This document shows positions 1 to 6,309 of a DNA stretch of 10,813 nucleotides, in pieces. The DNA comes from Thermodesulfobacteriales bacterium (GTDB lineage Bacteria; Desulfobacterota; Thermodesulfobacteria; Thermodesulfobacteriales; Thermodesulfatatoraceae). How positions within the stretch are numbered: the first letter of the stretch is position 1; the number at the start of each line of letters is the position of its first letter. Where the stretch lies: the NCBI GenBank assembly GCA_026985945.1, contig JALSPN010000146.1, positions 1-10,813 of the forward strand, written 5' to 3'. Both the position numbers and the translations under genes were made by a program. Under the pieces are notes generated by a model, which was not told where the DNA came from, did no database searches, and saw only the letters and a list, made by a program, of their open reading frames with translations.

Positions 1-861
1 ATACGAAACCTCACAACCCATACGGGAAAGGAGCCCGGCAAAGGCCGCATCCCCCTGAAGAGATCTGGGTGGCAAATTGACCACTTCCACACTTCCTCCA
101 AGAAGGGCAGCCGCTGCCAGAAAATACGAAGCACTTGAAGCGTCGCCTTCAATTTGGTAGCGCCTGGCCTGATAAGGTTTGGGCTTTACCCGAAAGACTT
201 CTCCAAACTCTTCCACCTCCGCCCCAAAGGCCTTCATCACCGCAATGGTAAGATCCACATAAGGGCGGGAGACCAGAGGCGTGGTAAGCCTTATGGAGGC
301 CTCCTTCTTCGTGTAAGGCCCTACCAGCAGGAGGGCCGAAAGGAACTGGCTACTTTTGGCAACCGAAAGAGAGACCTCCCCTCCTGAAAGCCCCCCGCCT
401 CTTATTTCAACCGGAAGAAACCCGGACTTTTGAAGATATTTTATCCGGGCTTCCCACCCCTTAAGGGCCTTGATCAGGGGCTCTACCGGGCGTTCACAAA
501 GCCTTTTGCTTCCGGTAAGGACAAGGGGTGTTCCCTCCCCCAGGGAGGCGTATGCAAGGAAGAATCTCGTCCCGGTCCCGTTGTTCCCCATAAAGACTTC
601 TTTGCCACTGAGCCTTGGCCTTCCCGCTACCCCGTTGACCCGAAAACCATCGTCCGAAAACTCTACCGTCGCTCCGGTAGTAACGAGAGCGGCTGCCAGA
701 AGATCCGGATCCTCGCTTCTTAAGGCCCCCTCAAGGAAACTTTCTCCTTCTGCCAGCGCGGCACAGAGAAGGGCCCGCTGGGTAATGCTTTTTGAGCCCG
801 GAACCTTTACCCGGGCTTCAAGCGGCCTTTTAAGCGGCTCGATCTTTTTAAAATTTTCCAT
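1..861 (-). CDS. aroA: 3-phosphoshikimate 1-carboxyvinyltransferase (EPSP synthase), 3' end outside window
   Basis: EPSP synthase transfers the enolpyruvyl group of PEP to shikimate 3-phosphate. Reading the minus strand from the ATG at 861 gives 287 open codons to the window edge, about two thirds of the usual 430 residues. It begins MENFKKIEPLKRPLEARVKV. Family motifs follow: PGSKSITQRALL (21-32), GNNGTGTRFF in the PEP/glyphosate loop (92-101), RPVEPL (124-129), KSSQFLSALL (169-178), TTPLVSRPYVDLT (193-205) and GDASSASYFLAAA, with the catalytic-site Asp at D240. The position equal to the E. coli Pro101 is Phe (F100), and the Gly96 equivalent is kept. The gene overlaps aroE by 14 bases with GAGGAG seven bases upstream, so the shikimate enzymes are translated as a coupled set. 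Confidence 0.95.
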   Translation of the reverse strand, partial: MENFKKIEPLKRPLEARVKVPGSKSITQRALLCAALAEGESFLEGALRSEDPDLLAAALVTTGATVEFSDDGFRVNGVAGRPRLSGKEVFMGNNGTGTRFFLAYASLGEGTPLVLTGSKRLCERPVEPLIKALKGWEARIKYLQKSGFLPVEIRGGGLSGGEVSLSVAKSSQFLSALLLVGPYTKKEASIRLTTPLVSRPYVDLTIAVMKAFGAEVEEFGEVFRVKPKPYQARRYQIEGDASSASYFLAAAALLGGSVEVVNLPPRSLQGDAAFAGLLSRMGCEVSY

Positions 862-1663
862 CTTTTTGCTCCTCAAGTTCTTTTTCCGCGGCCTGGCGCA
901 TCAAATCCAGAGGGGGTTCAAGACCTGTCCAGAGCCGGAATTGTTCCCCACCCTGGTAAACCAGCATCGTGAGACCATCAATGGTTTCACACCCTGCCTG
1001 CCGGGCCTCGCGAAGAAGCCTGGTTTCCAGAGGCTGGTAAACCATGTCCATTACCACCTTGAAGCGCGAAAGGACCTCTTCTGGCACCGGGCTCCGGTCT
1101 TCTTTAAGCCCCACACTGGTGGTCTGAAGGAGGACATCTCCCTCTGCTCTGGAGATGGCTTCCAGGGGAAAGGCCCTGGCCCCAAAAGCCCTGGCCAGCT
1201 TTTCAGCACGCTCCAGGGTGCGATTGTAGATGAGAACTTCGGCCCCGGCCTCTTTGAGGGCAAAGATTGCGGCCCGCGCCGCTCCCCCGGCTCCCACTAC
1301 CACCACAACCTTACCTTTAAGGGAAATCCTTTCGGAAAGGGCCTGATAGACCCCCAGCCAATCCGTATTGGCCCCATAGAGGCGGCCCTCACGGTTGACC
1401 ACCGTGTTTACCGCTCCGATCCGCAGGGCCACTTCGTCCAGCTCATCTAGCAGAGGAAGGATCTTTTCCTTATGGGGGATGGTTACCGAAACTCCCCTTA
1501 TCCCGAGGGCTCGAAGCCCTGAAACCGCCTCTTTTAAAGCTTCTGGAGGAGTGGGAAAAAGACCGTAGAGGGCTTTAACCCCGAGTGCCTTGAAGGCGGC
1601 GTTGTGCATAGCGGGAGAAAGGGAGTGAGAAACCGGCCATCCTATGATGCCATAAACATTCAT
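848..1663 (-). CDS. aroE: Shikimate dehydrogenase (NADP-type fold)
   Basis: AroE reduces 3-dehydroshikimate to shikimate, directly after AroD. The 271-residue protein is of normal length. The substrate domain shows SHSLSPAMHN (12-21), VTIPHK with the catalytic Lys (K65), and NTD with the partner Asp (D101). The nucleotide domain has GAGGAAR (124-130), the NRT strand end typical of NADP preference (147-149) and TSVG (182-185). The C-terminal helix region carries YQGGEQF (236-242). Asn in the usual NVTVPHK is Ser (S59), a mild change. The ATG at 1663 is the first possible start after an in-frame TAA nine bases upstream. It is preceded by a weak AAGAAG. The end overlaps the aroA start by 14 bases. 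Confidence 0.95.
   Translation of the reverse strand: MNVYGIIGWPVSHSLSPAMHNAAFKALGVKALYGLFPTPPEALKEAVSGLRALGIRGVSVTIPHKEKILPLLDELDEVALRIGAVNTVVNREGRLYGANTDWLGVYQALSERISLKGKVVVVVGAGGAARAAIFALKEAGAEVLIYNRTLERAEKLARAFGARAFPLEAISRAEGDVLLQTTSVGLKEDRSPVPEEVLSRFKVVMDMVYQPLETRLLREARQAGCETIDGLTMLVYQGGEQFRLWTGLEPPLDLMRQAAEKELEEQKDGKF
869..874 (-). promoter_or_regulatory. Ribosome binding site of aroA inside aroE
   Basis: GAGGAG, encoded by the Glu-Glu codons near the end of aroE, stands seven bases before the ATG at 859-861. It supports that start and indicates reinitiation or coupling with aroE translation. Confidence 0.65.
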
Positions 1664-1700
1664 AGCTTCTTAGTTTAATGCAATTGAGGAATAAAAAAAG

Positions 1701-2372
1701 CTAGGAAGAGAAGATATCGAGAAGCTCTCTCAGAAGAGGGGCCGGAAGTTGACCGGGAGCAGCTTCCCTTCTTCCTGGCAAGGAGGCGTAAGTCCAGGGA
1801 GCACCAAAAAGAAGGGCCAAAACCCTTGAGAAGAGCCCTACCCTTCCCATGGCAAAGGAAATAAGGGGGAAGGAAAGCTCTTTGCGGGCAAAAAGGATGA
1901 GATTTAAGTTAGTCAGCGCCTCCTCAGGGATATGAGCAGTGGTAATAATTTTGCCCACATCCGCGCCGAGAAAAGAAATCTTACGAACCAGTTCTTTGAG
2001 GTCTTCTTCGGGTGGGGTGCCAGAAAAATCGTGGAAGGAGAGAACAAGCCTGGTCTTTTGACAATGAGAACGGAGGTTTTCAAGGGCCTCTTCTCCGGCA
2101 TTTAATTCCAGATCCACGGCAAAGGCCCCCAAAGAGGCGGCCTCCTTAAGAAAAGCAAGCCTTTCCGAAAGGCCTGCTTTTCCAAGCCCCCCTTCCTCCG
2201 GGCAACGAAAAGTAAAAAGAAGGGGACGACGGGCCCTTTCAAGAAAAGGTTTACAGGCCGGCTCTTTGAGGGCATCAAGCCTTATTTCTACGAGATCCGC
2301 AACCGCTTCCGCCTTCGGTAAAAGCTCAAGAGCAGTTTGTAAGTCTTCTTCCAGCAAAGATACACAGATCAT
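1701..2372 (-). CDS. aroD: Type I 3-dehydroquinate dehydratase
   Basis: This enzyme converts 3-dehydroquinate to 3-dehydroshikimate, the third shikimate-pathway step, through a Schiff base on a lysine in a TIM barrel. The 223-residue length is normal for a type I enzyme. Key residues are visible: EIRLD (29-33), FTFRCPEEGG (53-62), the catalytic His in SFHDF (H114), the Schiff-base Lys in DVGKI (K141), FAMGRVGLFSR (173-183) and the closing PGQ (206-208). The start shares one base with the upstream stop, and no clear ribosome site precedes it, so translation is likely coupled to the IMP cyclohydrolase gene. It is followed after 37 bases by aroE, the next enzyme of the pathway. In some organisms AroD and AroE are fused; here they are separate. 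Confidence 0.93.
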   Translation of the reverse strand: MICVSLLEEDLQTALELLPKAEAVADLVEIRLDALKEPACKPFLERARRPLLFTFRCPEEGGLGKAGLSERLAFLKEAASLGAFAVDLELNAGEEALENLRSHCQKTRLVLSFHDFSGTPPEEDLKELVRKISFLGADVGKIITTAHIPEEALTNLNLILFARKELSFPLISFAMGRVGLFSRVLALLFGAPWTYASLPGRREAAPGQLPAPLLRELLDIFSS

Positions 2373-2977
2373 CAGGACAGAGTCTCAGGATCAATCCCCT
2401 TGAGATAGTTATAAATAGCGGTGTCGTATTTACTGGTGGTTTCAAAGACTTTACGGGCCAGTTCAAAGCGGGTTTTGAGGGTGGTTTCACCCCCGTTTTC
2501 GCGCATTTCAGCCAGGATCTTTTCGTAATCCTGAGGATCGACCACCACGGTCACATCGCGGTAGTTTTTGGCTGCCGCACGCAGAAGTGTGGGGCCACCG
2601 ATATCGATGTTTTCAATGGCCTCTTCAAGACTTGCCCCCCTGGCCACGGTCTTTTCAAAGGCGTAGAGGTTAACCACCACCAGATCGATGGGTTTGATCC
2701 CCTGCTCTTCCAGCTGCCTCATGTGTTCGGGGTTAGAGCGGATAGCCAGGATCCCGCCGTGAATTTTGGGATGAAGGGTCTTCACCCGCCCATCAAGCAT
2801 CTCCGGAAAACCGGTAACCTCTGAAACATCTGTTACCGGGACTCCGGCTTCCCGGATAACCCGGGCCGTGCCACCGGTTGAAATGATCTCAACCCCCATC
2901 TCACTTAGGACTTTTGCGAATTCCGCCACCCCGGTCTTATCCGTAACACTGATAAGTGCCCTCTTGATCTTTGGCAT
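2372..2977 (-). CDS. purH: Stand-alone IMP cyclohydrolase (N-terminal half of PurH)
   Basis: IMP cyclohydrolase closes FAICAR to IMP, the last step of purine synthesis. In most bacteria it is the N-terminal domain of bifunctional PurH (about 520 residues). Here the protein is 201 residues and holds only the cyclohydrolase (MGS-like) domain: SVTDKTG (10-16), STGGTARV (33-40), [13 protein letters not shown] (63-75), [10 protein letters not shown] (98-107), [17 protein letters not shown] (122-138) and [10 protein letters not shown] (183-192). It ends just after this domain boundary, and the next gene starts on its stop codon (TGATG, one base shared), so it looks like a true single-domain gene and not a broken one. 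The AICAR formyltransferase must be encoded elsewhere. The start is supported by a strong ribosome site. Codon use looks like its neighbours. Confidence 0.92.
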   Translation of the reverse strand: MPKIKRALISVTDKTGVAEFAKVLSEMGVEIISTGGTARVIREAGVPVTDVSEVTGFPEMLDGRVKTLHPKIHGGILAIRSNPEHMRQLEEQGIKPIDLVVVNLYAFEKTVARGASLEEAIENIDIGGPTLLRAAAKNYRDVTVVVDPQDYEKILAEMRENGGETTLKTRFELARKVFETTSKYDTAIYNYLKGIDPETLS

Positions 2978-2982
2978 TTTGG

Positions 2983-2990
2983 ACCTCCTT
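2983..2990 (-). promoter_or_regulatory. Strong ribosome binding site of the IMP cyclohydrolase gene
   Basis: AAGGAGGT, a full match to the anti-Shine-Dalgarno, lies five bases before the ATG at 2977 in the 21-base gap after ahbC. It fixes the start and suggests independent, efficient translation initiation here, in contrast to the coupled genes on either side. Confidence 0.8.
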
Positions 2991-2998
2991 TCGATAAT

Positions 2999-4183
2999 CT
3001 AGGCGATACCAATTTCTTCATCCGTAAGGTAGCAAGCGGGGTCAGGAGCCCAGAGGTCTCCGGTAGCTGCTTCCGCCCGCACCCGGAAATTCCCGGCACA
3101 ACAGTCCAGAAAACGACAGCGGGCACAACGCCCTTTTACATGTTTCCATTTTTCTTTGAGTTTGGCCATCAGCGGATCGCTGGTATCCATCCAGATTTCA
3201 CTAAAAGGCCTCTCTCTTACGTTGCCGAAAGAATAATGGCGCCAGAATTGATCCGCATGAACAGAGCCATCCCAGGAAACACAACCTATGCCTACCCCGG
3301 AATTGTTCCCCCCGTTCATGCGCAAGAGCTCAAGGACCTCTTCGGCCCGCGGATTGCCCTCCCGTTTCATACGCAGGTAGAGATACGGGCCATCGGCATG
3401 GTTATCCACCGTGAGGACCTCCACTTTATGCCCTTTGTCGTGAAGTTCCTTGGTGCGATCGATGATGTAATCCACCCAGTAACGGGTTTCTTCGTGAGAC
3501 AGATCTTCTTCCATAAGCTTGGTGCCCCGGCCGGCATAAACCAGGTGATAGAAACAGATGCGAGGAATCCTTCTTTCTTCTACCAGATCAAATACTTTTG
3601 GGATTTCCTGAGCGTTTAAGCGATTAATGGTAAAACGCAGGCCTACTTTTATCCCTTCCGCCTGGCAATTTTCTACCGCCTCCATCGCCTTGGCAAAGGC
3701 CCCCTTTACGCCTCGAAACTTATCGTGAACTTCTTCCAGGCCGTCAAGGCTGATACCCACGTAGGAAAGGCCAAGCTTTTTAAGCTCTCTTGCCAGGGCC
3801 CGGTCTATCAAAACCCCGTTAGTGGAAAGCACCGCCCTCATACCAAGAGAAACGGCCTTGTGGATAAGATCGAGGATGTCTTCTCGCATAAGGGGTTCTC
3901 CGCCTGAAAAAAGGAGCACCGGAGAACCAAACCGGGCAAGATCCTCAATGAGGGCAAATCCCTCTTGGGTGGTAAGCTCATCGGGATGGGCCTTGGCCGT
4001 AGCATGGGCATAACAGTGAATACAGCGGAGATTGCATCTTTTGGTTACGTTCCAGACCACAACGGGCTTCTTATCTTTGGAGAACTGGAGAAGATGAGAG
4101 GGCAGATCTTTTGCCCGCCGCCCGTAACGAAGAGGGTCTGAAGCCTCTACCGTGCCACAATAAAGTTTGGAAATTCCGATCAC
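2999..4183 (-). CDS. ahbC: Radical SAM protein, probable 12,18-didecarboxysiroheme deacetylase (AhbC)
   Basis: AhbC removes acetate side chains from 12,18-didecarboxysiroheme to give Fe-coproporphyrin III in the alternative heme pathway of sulfate reducers and archaea. The 394-residue protein has the radical SAM cluster motif CNLRCIHC (C50, C54, C57), GGEP (94-97) for SAM binding, STNG (120-123) and SLDG (145-148). A C-terminal SPASM-like set of cysteines (C301, C353, C356, C361/C362, C384) should bind an auxiliary cluster. The N-terminus MIGISKLYCGTVE and the C-terminal DLWAPDPACYLTDEE are the features I associate with AhbC rather than AhbD or NirJ, but these are close relatives and confusion is possible. 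The start is GTG at 4183, preceded by GAGGTGA at the end of the receiver gene, with only four bases between the genes. No other heme gene is in the window. Confidence 0.8.
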   Translation of the reverse strand: MIGISKLYCGTVEASDPLRYGRRAKDLPSHLLQFSKDKKPVVVWNVTKRCNLRCIHCYAHATAKAHPDELTTQEGFALIEDLARFGSPVLLFSGGEPLMREDILDLIHKAVSLGMRAVLSTNGVLIDRALARELKKLGLSYVGISLDGLEEVHDKFRGVKGAFAKAMEAVENCQAEGIKVGLRFTINRLNAQEIPKVFDLVEERRIPRICFYHLVYAGRGTKLMEEDLSHEETRYWVDYIIDRTKELHDKGHKVEVLTVDNHADGPYLYLRMKREGNPRAEEVLELLRMNGGNNSGVGIGCVSWDGSVHADQFWRHYSFGNVRERPFSEIWMDTSDPLMAKLKEKWKHVKGRCARCRFLDCCAGNFRVRAEAATGDLWAPDPACYLTDEEIGIA

Positions 4184-4187
4184 GACT

Positions 4188-4547
4188 TCACCTCTGTATT
4201 AGTTCTTTTAGAATTTGTCTTATTTTATCAGCATTTAAAGGTCTTGTAAGATAGGCATCGCAACCGGCGTCGCGGGCCTGTTCTTCCTGATTGCATTTTC
4301 CCTCACACACGGCCACTACGGGGATCTTCTGGGTTATTTTATTATTTTTGAGAAGCAAAATGGCCGAAAGCCCGTCTAAGACCGGAAGATTGCGTTCTAA
4401 AATGATGAGATCCGGTCTTTCTTCCCGGGCAAGATCAAGAAGCTCCTGGCCGTCACCGGCCCGCAGGATGAGGAAGCCTTCTTCCTTCAATACTTTTTCA
4501 AAATCAAGGGCTAAGGCCTTGGCCACGGCTAAAAGGACTTTTTTCAT
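4188..4547 (-). CDS. Stand-alone receiver-like protein with Glu at the phospho-acceptor site
   Basis: This 119-residue single-domain response-regulator fold has no output domain. The pattern fits a receiver: MKKVLLAVAK strand 1, then DLIILERNLPVLDG (46-59), IPVVAV (75-80), and AYLTRPL (98-104). The acidic pair after strand 1 is missing (AVAKAL). The phospho-acceptor Asp is replaced by Glu (E51, codon at 4395-4397). The switch Thr is Cys or its neighbour (AVCEG), and the conserved Lys-Pro is Arg-Pro (R102-P103). Phosphorylation is therefore unlikely, and Glu could mimic the phosphorylated state. The ATG overlaps the stop of the ClpX-like gene by ATGA, implying coupled translation and perhaps a shared complex, for example as an adaptor. 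That adaptor role is my inference, drawn by analogy to receiver-containing ClpX adaptors such as RssB. Confidence 0.8.
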   Translation of the reverse strand: MKKVLLAVAKALALDFEKVLKEEGFLILRAGDGQELLDLAREERPDLIILERNLPVLDGLSAILLLKNNKITQKIPVVAVCEGKCNQEEQARDAGCDAYLTRPLNADKIRQILKELIQR

Positions 4548-6259
4548 GATTTGCCAGGATGGTAGGTTTGCCTGATGAGGCGGTTTAGATATTCTTCGGG
4601 ATGATCCACGGCCTCTTTAGGGATAATGAAGTTGACCTTTCCGGTGCGTTCGTTTATAAGGCGCAAACCATATTCGAGAAGGTTCACGATCCGATCACAG
4701 TAAGCATAAACCCCCTGATCCATTTCAATGATGTGTTTTAAGATACGATCCACCGCTTCGTCTGAAAAAATCACCTTAAAGCCCGAGCGTCTCTCAAAGC
4801 TGCGTTCGTAATTTTTGACCTGCCTCAGAAGAATAAAAAGCTCTTCTAAAGCCTGATGAATATCGAGATCGTCTCGCCGATGGAGTTTGATCGCAAGCTC
4901 CACCCGTTCCGGAGTAAGCTTTAAATTGTGCCAGCGAGAAAAGGCCTTTTTTCTCTCGGAGATGAATTTTTTAATGCGCTCGGCCTCTTCTTCGAGGGCC
5001 TCCTGATAGCGCCCTTCCCAGGAGGGATCATGAAGAGTGTTTTCCAGATGAGAAAGCCAGGCCTGAGGGTCTTCGATCAATTCTTTGGTAACCACCAGGA
5101 ATTTAGCCCCCAGGGAAGGGAGCCTTTTCTCAAAGGGAATAAGTGCGCGCTCAATCACTCTTACGAGGGCCCGGGCCCCGGTTTTTTCTCTCTCTGCCTG
5201 TTCGGCTAAAAGCTTTAAGGCCTCGTCTTCAAAGACCAGATCTATCCCGTAGGCCCGAAAATCTCTTTTCTTATTCACGATGACCGCGCTGTTAGGGTTA
5301 CAGAGAATAAGATAGAGATCTTCTACGGTAAGAGGGTCAAAAACCGTAATTACCGGCAGACGACCGACAAATTCCGACTCAAATCCGTAAGCGATGAGAT
5401 CTTCGGTCTTCACGAAACGCAGGTAATTGATATCGGTCTCGTTTTTGGAGGCCACATCTGCCATAAAACCCAGGCCCTGCTTGCGGAGACGTTTTCGAAT
5501 AATCTCTTCCAGCCCGGAGAAGGCCCCAGAAACCACAAAGAGGATATAACGGGTGTTAATGGTCCTTTTTTTCCGCTGGCCGGTGCGGCGATAATATTCA
5601 ATGGCTTCCAGCTGACTTACCGGATCATGGGGGACCCGGAGATCTACTTCTGTTTCTTCAAGGGGTTTCAAAAGGGCCCTCTGGACCCCGGTGCGAGAAA
5701 CATCAGGGCCGATGAGATTTCCAGAGGAGGCGATTTTATCTATCTCGTCCAGATAGACAATTCCAAACTGGGCCCTTTCCACATCGCCGTCAGCCTCCTG
5801 GACCAGATCTCTTATGAGATCTTCGACATCTCCACCCACATAGCCGGTTTCGCTAAACTTGGTGGCATCACCCTTTACAAAAGGAACCCCAAGCCTCTGG
5901 GCCACCAGCTTGACCATATAAGTCTTGCCCACCCCTGTAGGGCCAATCATGATGACGTTGTTTTTGACGAAGCCGGCATCCTGAAACCGGCCCCCTCTCT
6001 CCAGCATGTAGCGCACCCGCCGAAAGTGGGTGCACATCTTGGTGGCCAAAACGGCTTTGGCCTCGGCTTGAGAAATCACATATTCGTCAAGATAACTTTC
6101 CAGATCCTCCGGGGTCAGATCAAAGTTGATCAGGGGTTGATGACTGACCCCTCGCCCCGACCTTGTCTGTGCCCCAAAACGAGGTATAGCCATTTCCTCT
6201 CCTGTAAAGCGCGTTTTTTTAAACTTTGGAAGCCTGGGCAAAAATTTTTCTTCTTCCAT
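4544..6259 (-). CDS. ClpX-like AAA+ unfoldase without zinc domain, with duplicated lid-like C-terminus
   Basis: This 571-residue AAA+ ATPase resembles ClpX but lacks its N-terminal C4 zinc domain. In order I see LDEYVISQ (57-64), Walker A GPTGVGKT (106-113), pore loop GYVG (139-142), Walker B IVYLDEID (167-174), an HslU-flavoured GPDVSRTGVQRALL (184-197), the tripeptide LGF (263-265) where ClpX carries its ClpP-docking IGF loop, EFVGRLP (296-302) and sensor-2 KTGAR (359-363). It is therefore a likely ATP-driven unfoldase that could dock on ClpP. Past the normal ClpX end comes a charged, coiled-coil-like helix (about 415-490) and then 493-561, which resembles the lid at 338-405. The first ATG (6259) lies almost at the predicted transcript start with no ribosome site. 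The ATG at 6193 (residue 23) has a good one and may be the real start, giving 549 residues. It overlaps the next gene by ATGA. Confidence 0.85.
   Translation of the reverse strand: MEEEKFLPRLPKFKKTRFTGEEMAIPRFGAQTRSGRGVSHQPLINFDLTPEDLESYLDEYVISQAEAKAVLATKMCTHFRRVRYMLERGGRFQDAGFVKNNVIMIGPTGVGKTYMVKLVAQRLGVPFVKGDATKFSETGYVGGDVEDLIRDLVQEADGDVERAQFGIVYLDEIDKIASSGNLIGPDVSRTGVQRALLKPLEETEVDLRVPHDPVSQLEAIEYYRRTGQRKKRTINTRYILFVVSGAFSGLEEIIRKRLRKQGLGFMADVASKNETDINYLRFVKTEDLIAYGFESEFVGRLPVITVFDPLTVEDLYLILCNPNSAVIVNKKRDFRAYGIDLVFEDEALKLLAEQAEREKTGARALVRVIERALIPFEKRLPSLGAKFLVVTKELIEDPQAWLSHLENTLHDPSWEGRYQEALEEEAERIKKFISERKKAFSRWHNLKLTPERVELAIKLHRRDDLDIHQALEELFILLRQVKNYERSFERRSGFKVIFSDEAVDRILKHIIEMDQGVYAYCDRIVNLLEYGLRLINERTGKVNFIIPKEAVDHPEEYLNRLIRQTYHPGKS
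6196..6203 (-). promoter_or_regulatory. Ribosome binding site supporting the internal start of the ClpX-like gene
   Basis: AGGAGAGG lies immediately upstream of the in-frame ATG at 6191-6193, with AGGAG five bases from that ATG. No comparable site precedes the longer start at 6259. This favours a product starting at residue 23 (MAIPRFG...) with a leader of about 65-70 bases. Confidence 0.5.
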
Positions 6260-6268
6260 TTAGAAAGC

Positions 6269-6297
6269 ATGATACTTACGGCGCAAGCGCTTGACAA
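6269..6297 (-). promoter_or_regulatory. Sigma70-like promoter upstream of the ClpX-like gene
   Basis: On the minus strand a -35 box TTGTCA (6292-6297) and a -10 box TATCAT (6269-6274) are separated by exactly 17 bases. Each matches consensus at five of six positions. The site lies in the 50-base gap after priA. Transcription would be expected to begin near 6262, only about three bases before the ATG at 6259 and about 69 bases before the alternative start at 6193. It could drive the downstream run from the ClpX-like gene to aroA. Confidence 0.6.
6284..6293. repeat. 10-bp perfect palindrome in the promoter spacer
   Basis: CAAGCGCTTG is its own reverse complement. It overlaps the downstream edge of the -35 box and runs into the -35/-10 spacer, a typical place for a repressor operator. 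No second copy is evident in the window and no regulator is encoded here, so the operator role is inference. Confidence 0.35.
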
Positions 6298-6309
6298 GAG
6301 AAGATAAAA

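Noticed and set aside
470-1450. Long open frame of 326 codons on the plus strand
   Set aside because: It lies antisense to aroA and aroE, both confirmed by catalytic motifs. Its translation is low-complexity with no recognisable domain and no ribosome site.
1664-1720. T-run on the minus strand after aroD with a short GAGA/TCTC inverted repeat, possible terminator
   Set aside because: The stem is only about four A/G-rich base pairs and lies inside the aroD coding end, too weak for an intrinsic terminator.
2372-2977. purH truncated by a recent nonsense mutation
   Set aside because: aroD starts on the stop codon and leaves no room for a remnant of the formyltransferase domain. The domain ends naturally.
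3140-3619. Open frame of 159 codons on the plus strand opposite the radical SAM gene
   Set aside because: It is the mirror of conserved AhbC-like coding sequence, with no coherent family features.
5627-6307. Open frame of 226 codons on the plus strand
   Set aside because: It is antisense to the ClpX-like gene's Walker and pore motifs, and its own protein shows no domain.
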